Shown here: piece after piece, positions 23,274 to 33,373 of the stretch
Layout: every line of letters starts with the position of its first letter
Numbering within the stretch: the stretch's first letter is position 1
Source: Calvatia gigantea
Lineage: Eukaryota > Basidiomycota > Agaricomycetes > Agaricales > Lycoperdaceae
Direction: 5' to 3'
Assembly: GCA_025093985.1 (NCBI GenBank)
Contig: JACAAK010000001.1
Location: 2,542,001-2,606,000, forward strand
Length of the DNA stretch: 64,000 bases
The notes under the pieces: generated by a model
What the model saw: the letters and a program-made list of their open reading frames with translations, nothing else
Database searches by the model: none
Told to the model about the DNA's origin: nothing
Translations under genes and position numbers: made by a program

Positions 23274-24323
23274 ATAGTGGCTCAATGGTGGGTCACTGTG
23301 GGTGGGCAAAACGTCCCGTGCGTTCGCGAGTCACCTATTCGGCAGGGCGCTGCTTGTGCAAGGCAGCTTACATAATGCTCCAAGGCGCTCACGGATTTAC
23401 TGGCGGCTGTGCTTTGTGCACTTCAATCGGAGCTTCAACGCCTCACGTGCACACCAAACTACAATCTTCCCAAAAATTCACTTCATCATAAGTTTGCGCT
23501 GTCCAAAGTATCGTCGTCGCAGCTTCCGCACAGAGGGTCTTGCGCTCGAGGCTTTCAAACTTGGCTGCGGGGAAAGTCCCCGGAGGTACAGAGAATATCC
23601 TCGGTTCATCTATGGAAAGTGGCTGGCTTTAAGCACGTCAGTTCTGAATCGAGGATGTTCGAGAATCACCTAGTCTTACGCTGAAAGATGGATTCCCGTC
23701 TTCCTTCGTGTTTGGCTCGGTCTCGAACACTCTGTCGCTTGCGTCCAATGGTTGGTTGGCAATTTAAGGCGTCAAGATGCGAAGATATGAGCATTTTGAC
23801 GCTTGCTCATCGGCCGGCGGGGCAGCGCTTCGTTGCTCATAGTCACAGTTATACGATAGTTGGCTCGTTTTTTCGGGTCTTCAACACAATGGGGCTCACT
23901 CTTGGTCAGCGCGACTCTACATTCTGTATTTTTTCCCTCCCCTTTGAACTTTGTTGTTCATTGCTGTTCAAATTGATGCATCTTGTCTTAGGTGAGTTCA
24001 ATTGTCCACTTTTATTCAATGATGCTTCAGTTTCGTATTGAATTTCTTCAGGGTGTATTTCCTTGTTACTTTGACAGGGAGAAGTGCACCAGAACTTGAC
24101 ATCCCTGATCCACCATTGCTTCCAGTTTATTTCCGGACTTTGCTGACCTTCCCCAACAGATTGTTACTTGTACTGGACCTAATGTAATGACTAAATTAAA
24201 GTTGTGTTCTTGCTTGTAGCTCTGGTTAATATATTTGTGTATGGGTCCTTTGTGAATCACATTTATGAGTGTCAAGATATACAAGAATCTCTACCCAAAC
24301 ACTCACTGCACAATCCGCGGCTG
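23274..24323. other. intergenic, no gene seen
   Basis: About 1 kb upstream of the twin-CX3C gene and downstream of the acyl-CoA ligase gene (both minus strand). Frames up to about 120 codons exist but overlap in several frames and show no family motif; they look like chance openings in T-rich DNA. Confidence 0.5.
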
Positions 24324-26749
24324 TTAAAGCTTGACACGGACATCCTCGTCTCCCGGGTCACGTCCGGCAAGCTCTTGTTTGGCCCGTTCACGAAGCTCAC
24401 GACGAAGAATTTTCCCAGCAGCACTACATTCCGTTTAGTATCACGTCTTCACCTTCCGAAGTAAATGTAAATGCCTAACTCACCTTTTCGGTACAGAGTC
24501 AATAACAATGACACCTAGATGTAATCATATCCGTGAGCATCTCCATTCATTGCGCCGTTGGAAAATTGGCCCACCTCCTCGGAGGAACTTATGTCTCGCA
24601 ACCTGTGTCTGAATCCACTTCTGCACCTCCTGTCCAAATGCGATCTTCTGAGCCTCCGTCCCAACCCCGTCGGGTCGTGCATGGACGACGTATGCTCGAG
24701 GAAGTTCGGTCGCCTGCTTTACGCTCTCAACTCCGATAACCGCGACGTCGGCAATGTCGGGATGCATGAGAAGTACGCTTTCGAGTTCAGCGGGAGGAAC
24801 TATTGCCCGCGTTAAGCGGTGAAATCAGATCCGTGCAAAAGGTGGACGGACCTTGGAATCCCTTTACAAAGAGGAGTTAGAAGGGGAAGCACGGGAAAGG
24901 GAGTGAAGGTACGTACCTTGTATTTGATCAGTTCTTTGCGACGATCCACAATGTAGTAGTAGCCTTCGGAATCCCGGGTGGCAATGTCACCCGTCTTAAA
25001 CCACCCATCAGGAGTGATAGAGTCTTTGGTGGCGTCAGGTCTGTTTAGGTATCCCTACGGTGTATCGGTTCAGACCTCCTGTGGGAAACAGAGGATGTAA
25101 TATGCTGGCTACAAACCTTCATAACAGAAGGGCCACGAAGCCATAGCTCTCCTGGCTGCCCTTCTTCCACATCAACCTCACCCTTACCCTCACCATCTGC
25201 GACAAGTCGTGCCTCGAGGTTCGGAAGCAAAATACCAATACTGCCACTCTTGTGCATGGCGTGTTGGGGTTGAAGATGGGAAGTGGGCGAGGTTTCAGTG
25301 AGACCGTATCCTTGGAGAACATATAATGGAAAGCCGTTCTTGCGTTTAGCTTGTAGTCTGTCGATCACCTGGCAAAACACAATGTTAAAAAATTGAGCAT
25401 TCATTGGGGAAGATTTGACGTACAGCTTTTGTTAAGGCCGCGCCGAGTGGCGCAGCGCCAGAGAACAAGCATCTGACGGTCGAGAGGTTATATTGATCAA
25501 CAGCTATTGAGCTCAGTCAGCTCGGAATCGAATTCGAACCGCGTGGGGGAACTGACCAGGATGGCGGGCAAGAACGACGAGGACGGGAGGGACGACAAGA
25601 GCTATGTTAATCTTGTGCTTCTCGATATTAGCGCAGAATTGAACGGGGTCGAATCTCGGCATGATCACGATTTGTGTGCCATGCGTGAATGGGAAGTGCA
25701 ATAGTTTGGTCGTACCTGTGAAGGATTTTCGAATTAAAGTGAATCTCTGATAGTGAATGGGGTGTCCTACTCACCATAGATATGATAGAACGGCAAGATG
25801 GCTAGCATCTTGTCATCGGGCCCAAATGGAGGAAAGCCCTCCTTCACAATCTTAACTACCGAAACGATATTTTTGTGTGTTGTCTACATGAGGTAACTCA
25901 ATGAATAGATTTACACAGCGAGCCATATAGTGAAACGAACCTCGACTCCCTTTGGCTTACCAGTAGTACCTAGATATTGCGAAAATCATTTAGAGAAGCC
26001 TGATATGTGATCTATGGGGGTTGCGATCAAGAAGTCCATACCAGAGCTGTAGCAAAGATAGACGGTCTCATTGGCGTCATTGCCATCAAAACGCTCCTCG
26101 GCTTGAAGAGCGCCCTTGTCGAGGAGGTCTCCGATTTCAAGAAGATCGACAGTGTCAGGATGCCGTGGAGCATCTGGACCTCCAGCCCATTTGAGGCTTT
26201 GAGGGAAGATAACGATGCGTTTGTCGGCTTCTGTTTTACTTAGGCCGAGCTCTTGGAGTGTTTTCCGGACGACGGGGAGCCCTTCCGGAGTGGTGTAAAT
26301 GACTTTGGCGCCGCTGTCGGTATATTGGAAGGAAAGTTCACGGGCGTTGTATGCATTATTGGCGAGTGTGCATCTTAAACCGGCGGCCACTAAAGGTGGG
26401 CAAGTGGGTGAACGGTCAGGACATTCAACCGTATATCGGACATAAAAACACACGCACCAGCGCCAAAGACGGCAACGGGCCAATGGATGGAATTCTGGGC
26501 GTAAATGAGATGTGTATCCCCGCGTTCCGCACCAAAGACAACTCGCAAGCCATGAGCAAGCTGGAGGGAAAGTTGCTTGAGTTGACCACGAGTGAGAGTT
26601 GTTCCGGTTGTTGCGTCGATAAATGCGGGGTGTGATGCGGGGAAAGATCCGACCAGATTCGGGTCATTGGAACCGAATAAGTGGGTAAAGATGGACTCGT
26701 CAGGTATATGAACTGGTGGTATCGGAGAAGTATAGATTTTCTGGGGCAT
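24324..26749 (-). CDS. 4-coumarate:CoA-ligase-like acyl-CoA synthetase
   Basis: AMP-binding (ANL superfamily) enzyme that activates a carboxylic acid to an acyl-CoA. Exons: 26749-26458, 26389-26042, 25969-25941, 25883-25775, 25715-25557, 25503-25424, 25368-25117, 25054-24917, 24861-24852, 24799-24575, 24514-24484, 24423-24324; all phases agree, 590 residues, the usual family length. Motifs in order: [13 protein letters not shown] (P-loop), [62 protein letters not shown] and the catalytic-lysine box [13 protein letters not shown]. The C-terminal VKL is only a weak peroxisomal-signal candidate. One exon is just 10 nt (24852-24861). Substrate is unknown; fungal members use phenylpropanoid, medium-chain or aryl acids. 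Confidence 0.92.
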
Positions 26750-27240
26750 CGTGGCGGGAAGAGGAGTGCGGAGAGACGAAGGAGGAATAACTTATTCAAA
26801 GCCAGGAACCGTATGTTTGGTTCAACGATTACGTTCAGCCGTCAATTTGCCCGGTGTGGATAGCTTCCGGTCAGCCGGTCCATCCACTTTCCCGAGTTTC
26901 TCATTCGTCGGCTCAGTAGCAATCTGGATACATACGAGCGCGTGAACCACCTGCGACTGGACGGATACTATAGTATCTCAGCGTAGAAACACACCGACCC
27001 TCACAAGAGAAGTTGAATCGGCGTGGGGGAATCTGTGTTGCTGCAGTGTTGTCCGCGACACACAGCTCACAGCCACTCTATCCAGCGAGAGCTGTGCCAA
27101 ACAACACACCACAGAGTCCAGACTCCTTCCTCCTCCCATCACACAATTTAATTTTTCTCCCGTTATAAGTACCTCGACTACCTCACCCCTTCTGCTCCCC
27201 TCGTTCCCTTCCTCCCTCCAAACATATACAGACACTAGCT
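26750..27240. promoter_or_regulatory. divergent promoter region, CoA ligase / RRM gene
   Basis: About 490 bp between two divergent start codons. A TATA-like ATAAG lies near 27167, about 75 bp before the RRM gene start, and the following stretch is C/T-rich. No other element is clear. Confidence 0.45.
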
Positions 27241-28215
27241 ATGGCTTCACTCCTCGAACGTATGGACATCGCACCTGCTGAAGTCGGCCCAATTCGCCGC
27301 ACAAAGTCCAACCAGTCCTCAAGTCGCTCTTCAACTCCATACGTGTGTACTCTCTCCTTCTGCGTCCTCAAACCCGCTTTCCCGACAACGGCGCTATCAG
27401 AACCGCTCCCGGCCCCCCAAGGGTGATGTTGATGCGCCATGGTCTCACGATCTCTACGAATCGCACAACTCACTTTCAGCGCGTCTCTCCGACCAACCAG
27501 GGGTACCAAAACCCAATATGACCAACCTCGCAAAACGGGCCTTGCGTGATGCTACAATCACAACCTCCGGCAACAAAGAGGGCCTTTCCATCAAAGGCGC
27601 CAGTAGTACCGCTCAGGGAAATGTGGTAGGAAGTCGGTGGATTAGTGACGGGTACAACAGCAGAAGACGTCACTGCCATTTTCAAGGCCTGTGGTGCAAT
27701 CGCATCGTCAAGGGTGATTCAAGGAGGAGACGATGTAAAAATTCGGGTAACATTCAAGGCTGCGACCTCAGCAGCTTCTGCTGTACAAAAGTTTCACAAT
27801 CAGCCGGCTGATGGGAAGATCTTGTCTGTTCGAATCGTGGGCAAGACAGCCGCGGGAACGACACTTGGTAACAGGCTGGGTGGACCGGATGGGTTGGGGC
27901 TGGTGAGACAGGAGGGTAGTGTTGATGTGCTTATGGCGACAGACGGCGAATCAGGGTCGTGAGTTATTTCCTTCTACTCACGAATAAGGAGCGTGTTGCT
28001 GATTGTCGAAAAGGAAAATGCGATCAGATTCTATCTTGAAGGAGGACCCTCGTGCCCAGGTCTTGGTTTTGCCTCCGGGGACAGACACCGCAGAGTATAC
28101 TCGGGGGCCTTCAGGTCGTGGCGGCCGGAGAGGTGGCCGTGGAGGTCGTGGTCGTGGTGGGCGTCGTGGCGGAGGACGGAGGGGCGAGGAGGGGAATAGG
28201 ATGGACACTGATTAG
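27241..28215 (+). CDS. RRM-RGG RNA-binding protein, single-base frame break
   Basis: Exons 27241-27342, 27401-27958, 28014-28215. N-terminal part has MASLLERMDIAPAEVGP and a NMTNLAKRALRDA helix; the middle is an RRM-like fold (NVVEVGGLVTGTT as strand 1, AIFKACGAIASSRVI, DVKIRVTFKAATSAASAVQKFHN); the end is an RGG-type stretch of about 30 Gly/Arg residues. RRM plus RGG recalls ALYREF/Yra1-type mRNA adaptors, but the match is loose. The frame breaks at 27629-27630: removing one G restores the RRM strand and makes both downstream splice phases fit, so the ancestral frame is clear. Assembly error or real lesion cannot be told apart here. Confidence 0.75.
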
Positions 28216-28624
28216 TTCTTACATGTTACCTTTTTCTGTTGGTTTCTTGGTATCGTTATGCCTCGTGTTTTTTTTTTTTCTCCTGTGCTCTCCTGTGCTC
28301 CTGAAATCTCGTCTACGTTTTACCCGCTCATTTCTGTACTTAGCAGACCTGTTCGCTGTACATTTACAATCCGGCCCCGCGGCCGAATTCCATCACTAAT
28401 TTCAAGTTGCGTTAGGTGGGCTGAGCGGAAACGTGACCGTGACTATTTGCCACGAACATCACAGGTTTGATGCGGCGTGCCTGAGGAGCGTTTGCAGTGC
28501 TCTCAACAGCCCGTCGTCACTCCTCTGTCCACCCGCGTATTAACGCAAGGACATTCTATCTCCTCCGCACATTTTATTCTCCCTTTCCATATATTTTTCA
28601 TAAGTCTAACTCTCAACGTCAATC
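28216..28624. other. intergenic upstream of cornichon copy 1
   Basis: About 400 bp with poly-T and C/T-rich tracts. It holds the end of the RRM transcript and the promoter of the first cornichon gene. No gene-like frame is seen. Confidence 0.5.
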
Positions 28625-29370
28625 ATGGCAGGTGGTAAGTCCCGCCTCCTTCCTGCGCAGCATGGCGCTCATTCCTTGACTATGTGCTGGCCCTCTACTC
28701 TCGACGGAAATGTACCTAAATGCTCTTCAGCCTGGTTATTCCTCTTTGCTATTCTTTGGTCGGGCGCACTGCTGTTCACCATGGTCTTTTTCGTGAGTTT
28801 CTTTCTTATCAAAAGCTGGCAATTCCCAGCCGTGAAAACGCATTTTACTGAGCTCGTACGCGGGCTATAGGTGATCATGTACTCGGACCTCGAGAGCGAC
28901 TACATTAATCCCATTGACCTGTGTAACAAGATCAACCAAGTGAGCCGGAGACCGGTCAAATGCCGAGCAGTATCTTATTCATGCGCCGTATAGTTCGTCC
29001 TACCGGAGAATGCTGCGCACGGTTTCCTCACATTGCTGTTCCTTCTGAGTGGACAATGGACAGCGTTCTTACTTAACGTTCCTCTCCTGGCGTGGAATGT
29101 CAACAAGTGAGTGTCTCAACAACACTTCTGACCAGGTGATAATTATTGGGCTCGTTTAGGATTGTCAATAAGAACCTATATGCTCGACGCGACAGAGATC
29201 TTCCGTACCCTAGATGGACACAAGAAGGAGGCCTTTTTCAAGCTTGGATTCTACCTCCTCTCGTTCTTCTACTACCTATACCGGTAAGGGTTGCTTCTCT
29301 CCCTTTTTTTTAGCTATCCTCTGATGGACCATCTCGTAGGATGATCGCTGCCCTCATTGCTGAGGAGTGA
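28625..29370 (+). CDS. cornichon/Erv14 ER cargo receptor, copy 1 (altered)
   Basis: ER-export cargo receptor of COPII vesicles; three membrane segments expected. Exons 28625-28634, 28731-28792, 28871-28939, 28994-29106, a problem exon ending 29283, and 29340-29370. Motifs: [54 protein letters not shown] and [33 protein letters not shown]. With the normal acceptor (29159) the frame breaks by one base near 29178; using an acceptor at 29172 keeps the frame but drops four residues conserved in yeast Erv14 and in copy 2. So this copy is either misassembled, decaying or spliced differently. About 131-135 residues. Confidence 0.82.
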
Positions 29371-29872
29371 AACATCGTCAAGGACGCGCCGTTGAGACCA
29401 CTCAGGAACCTTGGGAGGCAACGTGTTTCTGAATCTTTGTCACTGCTGTCCCCGCCTACAATTGACGTTGCGTAAACGTCGCCAAGTGCCCCTTTCGTAA
29501 AAGAGAGGATGACGCCATGTTCTGTATATAATGCAAAACTTAATCTGACTTTCTTGATACCCAATGTACATGTCTTCTGAGCACTTTTGAATCCTCCAAC
29601 GGCTTGAGAACCCTTTGAACCTGGTAAAGTATGTCCTTAATGCGCCACTTCGCGAGTGTGTGAAATATGTCACGCGCGTACAACGTCACCGAGGTCTGTG
29701 GTGTGATGCAAGTTTGAGGCGGCTGGCGTGTCCCTCTCCCCATCCTTTCAGCTTAACTGTCCAAGGACTTGGTGTTTGTTCTTGTTCGCATATTAGCTTT
29801 CTACTTTCTTTTCTGGGTCTCTTGTCCTCTTTGTTCTCAAACTTGTTTCCAAATTAACGACGCCGGGTTACG
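29371..29872. other. intergenic between the two cornichon genes
   Basis: About 500 bp spacer of the tandem pair, with the 3' end of copy 1 and promoter of copy 2. C/T-rich just before 29873. No gene-like frame is seen. Confidence 0.5.
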
Positions 29873-30908
29873 ATGAGTGGAGCAGGTAAGTGCGCTATGT
29901 TTGTGTCCATTTTCCCCTCAAGAACTAACAAATTTCCATGGTTATGTCTTTTTTTATTGTTCTGTTGGGGATTGGTGTCGGAACCTATGCCACTATGTAC
30001 ACACCATTCCAATCATGCGAACCTGTCTACCTCTCCGACCCCCATGTGAAAATTCAACTCGACTGCCCGTTCCAATTCGACACCGCTATCACCCACCTGG
30101 TCTACCATCTACGATCGGGATGCCTGTGTTGTGGCGAACTATATCACTCTACTCAGGCTGGCTGTTTCTGTTCGCAGTGCTTATGGCTGCTGGGTTATTA
30201 TTCTGCATGGTGTTCTTTGTAAGGATACTTCTCTCCCCGCGTTATTTCGGTACTCTTGGCACGGCCGCTTCCCTGCCCGCCTTCCCCGGTGTCGCTTTGC
30301 CCCGACTGAAGGAGAAGGGGCTGACCATTGTTGTTGAACCTGGGATGGTTCTGAAGCTGACGATTTGTTGACTAGATTATCATGTTTTCGGATTTGGAGT
30401 GCGACTATATCAACCCCATTGATCTATGCAATAAGTTGAATCAGGTGTGCTACCCGTTTCTCCCCCTCTTCGCTCGTTACAGCCCTTATACTGAATGGAC
30501 ATGACGCGTAGTTTGTGCTTCCGGAGAATTTGGCACACGCATTTCTTACACTACTCTTCCTAATCTCGGGACAATGGACGGCATTCCTCCTCAATCTACC
30601 TTTGGTAATCTACAATGCCGATAAGTGAGTCCAGACTTAGAGTATGGATTGCGGATTGGGGACGCATGTGCTTATGGGAATTTTCGCCCGAAGGATCCGA
30701 AAGAAAAGCCACATGTACGACGCAACCGAGATCTTTAGGACTCTGGGTGGACACAAAAAGGAGACATTTTTCAAACTGGGCTTCTACCTTCTTTCCTTTT
30801 TCTATTATCTCTACAGGTGCGTGATCGCGAAAGCTTGAAAAGGGTTATGCACGCTCACTAGCACTACTGAACAGGATGATTGTTGCGTTGATTGCGGAAA
30901 GCGAGTAA
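29873..30908 (+). CDS. cornichon/Erv14 ER cargo receptor, copy 2 (intact)
   Basis: Exons 29873-29885, 30157-30218, 30376-30444, 30512-30624, 30694-30816, 30875-30908; phases agree, 137 residues, the usual length. [25 protein letters not shown] is the first membrane segment; [20 protein letters not shown] is the cargo/COPII-facing loop; [16 protein letters not shown] and [17 protein letters not shown] are later segments; ends [10 protein letters not shown]. It has the same intron positions as copy 1, which proves tandem duplication, but the first two introns are much longer (271 and 157 bp). Acts in the ER to load membrane cargo into COPII vesicles. Confidence 0.92.
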
Positions 30909-31407
30909 TGTAATGGCTGCAGCTTATAGGATATCTGATTCTAATTTCTGCTGGGTGAGAACTACATAGAGGGGAATCGGGATAATCTAGATAGGACTGG
31001 AATAGAGTTTAGTACCGTATGTGCGAACTACCGACCCATCGTCTCGTGCGATGGTAACTTAGCAGAGACAACAAAGGGTGCTAAGATGTCCGAATTCTTC
31101 AGAGCACGGCCTGACACTCGGAACGACCGCGTGAAAAGGCCTGAAAGGACCACGCAGTCATGAGCAACATGGGGAAATGACCTGGCCGTGCTGCCGCACG
31201 AAGAAGGCTCGAACAAGAAAAAATGGGTGGAATATATAGCCGGGTATGCGTGGGAAGATTAGGGCCGGTGAATTAGATGAAGGAACCCGGACCGGAAGAG
31301 ATTTGGTTCCTTGTGGAATGAACATCCAGAGAGATCTTGCTCAGTCCTCCAAATGCGTCAAATAAAGGCCAGTCTTATGCGCACTCCCAGCATCCCTTCT
31401 TACCACC
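30909..31407. promoter_or_regulatory. intergenic, promoter of the N-acetylglucosamine kinase-like gene
   Basis: About 500 bp. A TATA-like AATATATAG occurs near 31231, about 175 bp before the next start codon, and ACCACC directly precedes that ATG. No gene-like frame is seen. Confidence 0.45.
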
Positions 31408-32472
31408 ATGTCCTACTTCCTCTGCGTTGATTGTGGCGGTAGCAAAACCGCAGCCGTCATCGCTGGTCCAAACGGTGACATTGTCGGTCGCGGACATGGC
31501 GGGCCTTCCAACCTCACTTATCTTACTAGCGATGCGTATATTTCCGCAGTCAGAGTTGCTATCTCCGAAGCACTCGCTTCTGCCTCATTACCAACCGATC
31601 TGCCTCCCACTGGTCCCAACCCCTTCGCAACTGCGTGGTTCGGAGCCTCCGGTGCTGACGCTCCAGCAGTCATCAAGAGTGTGCTAAACCCTTTATCAAC
31701 CCTCATCGGTATCCCTGTAGGCCCGAACCTGATCGTCGCCAATGATACCCATCTTCTCGCAGCCCCTATCCGATTTTATGATGACGTCTCGAAGGCAGTA
31801 TCCATCATCGCTGGGACAGGAGCTATCGCAGTTTCATTTGAAGAGGTGGATGGACAAATTCAGGAGTGTGCGCGTGCGGGAGGCTGGGGTTGGATTTTAG
31901 GAGACGAGGGAGGAGGGTTTGACGTTGGGCGTGAGGCAATTCGACAAATCCTACATATAAGTGATCAAGCTTCAGTCGCGGGACCCGGCTTCCAACTCCC
32001 GCAGAGCAAACTGAGGGAGATGGTCATGTCGAGATTTAATATCACGGATGTGATGGATGTGTTGCAGTGTGTGTACCTCCCCGACCCTATTCCGGGTGTG
32101 GTTGTGGGTTCAGATGCACCAGTCGTCAACTTTGTGAGGGAGAAGCGGCTTTCGACGCTCGCTCCTCTCGTATTTGAAGCGGCGTTTGAGCATGGTGATC
32201 CGCTTGCGTTGAATGTGTTGAAGAAATGCGCTGAGACGTTGGCGGAAACTGCATCGATTATCATCGGGACACCTACAGAAGACAAACCACGATTGGTCGA
32301 CCCGCAGACTGCGGTATTGTCATTCGGGGGATCGCTCGCAGGTGTCGAGAAGTATCGGCAGTTGATATTAGATGTGTTGGCTGCCCGTGGACATATATTT
32401 AAACATGTAACGTTTGTGGATAATGCGGCGATGACTGGCGCAGTGTCATTGGCTGCTCAAAAGAGAGCATAA
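31408..32472 (+). CDS. N-acetylglucosamine kinase-like (BadF/BadG ATPase family)
   Basis: Single exon, 354 residues, ATG in the context CCACCATGTCC. ASKHA-fold sugar kinase: FLCVDCGGSKTAAVIAGPNG is phosphate-1 motif, GPSNLTYL follows, FGASGADAP and LIVANDTHLLAAP carry the probable catalytic Asp, SIIAGTGAIAVSFEE is phosphate-2 and GGWGWILGDEGGGFDVGREAI the substrate loop. The C-terminal SFGGSLAGVEKYRQLIL completes the adenosine site. Likely phosphorylates N-acetylglucosamine released from chitin or glycoproteins; the exact sugar is inferred. It is the only longer gene in the window without introns. Confidence 0.9.
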   Translation: MSYFLCVDCGGSKTAAVIAGPNGDIVGRGHGGPSNLTYLTSDAYISAVRVAISEALASASLPTDLPPTGPNPFATAWFGASGADAPAVIKSVLNPLSTLIGIPVGPNLIVANDTHLLAAPIRFYDDVSKAVSIIAGTGAIAVSFEEVDGQIQECARAGGWGWILGDEGGGFDVGREAIRQILHISDQASVAGPGFQLPQSKLREMVMSRFNITDVMDVLQCVYLPDPIPGVVVGSDAPVVNFVREKRLSTLAPLVFEAAFEHGDPLALNVLKKCAETLAETASIIIGTPTEDKPRLVDPQTAVLSFGGSLAGVEKYRQLILDVLAARGHIFKHVTFVDNAAMTGAVSLAAQKRA

Positions 32473-33373
32473 CTTATCGTAGTATACCCCCTGTAAACCG
32501 TAATTCACGAGGAGCGATCTACATACAATCTACCCGCACAAGTGTGCTTCCCCCCTTAATCCTTTCCCTGCCTTGTTTGACTCCCTCAAGAACCATAAAC
32601 AGTCCTGTCTTTTTTTCCCCCTTGATGGACCCAACTCGCTATTTATAAATCGTCCCGAGTCCGTTTTACACAAGCACGATCCGATCTGACGTTATCAGCT
32701 GTCCTTGGAAATCCCACCTCCACGTGTGTACCTCAACAGAATTGTATGCGTGGTTTGAAGAACTATATACAGCATCCTGTCCTCAGTCTTGCCTTGCTTG
32801 GTGGGCCCGAGCCAAGTGCTACACTTGAAAGCGAACCCAGGAGGTACCTGAGCCCCTTTCGGGGCCAGTTGTAGCGTCACCTAAAAACGACCAGTGGTTG
32901 TGCAGCCACATTTAGGTGTTACGAATGTTTAGCTGTGTGTCTTATCACACCTCAACGGATTCAGCGCGGCCATGTCCATCCATCGAGCCTGTGGATAGTC
33001 CACTGGAGTAGACTCAGTGGAGTGTGCGTCCATTTATCTCCACCCGTGCCCGCCTGCCCCCGAAGCTCAAGTCTGCTCGCCTCATGACCACTGAGTACTA
33101 GGTACTGAGTACTGGTCCATCAACTTAAAGAGATTCTCCCGCTCACACCGCTGCGAGTGGGTGACAAGTACTAGGCACACATTTGGCCTTACGTGTCTAC
33201 GTGTCTGCACGGCGTTCATGGTGCCGAAGGAGCTGTGAGGCTTCTCAAAATACCACGGTTTATCTTTGGACTTCGACTTCGTCACCAGATGACCTCAAAA
33301 GACGTGCTTATCGTGGGCCGTAGGTTTTTAAGACACCCCACCCACTCGCTGGCTTCTTCTCACTTTGACCACC
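32473..33373. other. intergenic, 900 bp
   Basis: No gene-like frame. It contains a short direct repeat, ACTGAGTACT, twice at 33090-33113 with a 4-bp gap. The rest is 3' flank of the kinase gene and the promoter of the transporter gene. Confidence 0.5.
33090..33113. repeat. short direct repeat ACTGAGTACT x2
   Basis: Two copies of a 10-base unit separated by AGGT, about 260 bp upstream of the transporter start. Each contains the palindrome AGTACT. Could be a factor-binding site or chance. Confidence 0.5.

Noticed and set aside
24324..26749. Secondary-metabolite cluster around the CoA ligase
   Set aside because: Neighbours are an RNA-binding protein, cornichon genes and an unknown protein; no synthase, P450 or tailoring genes adjoin it.
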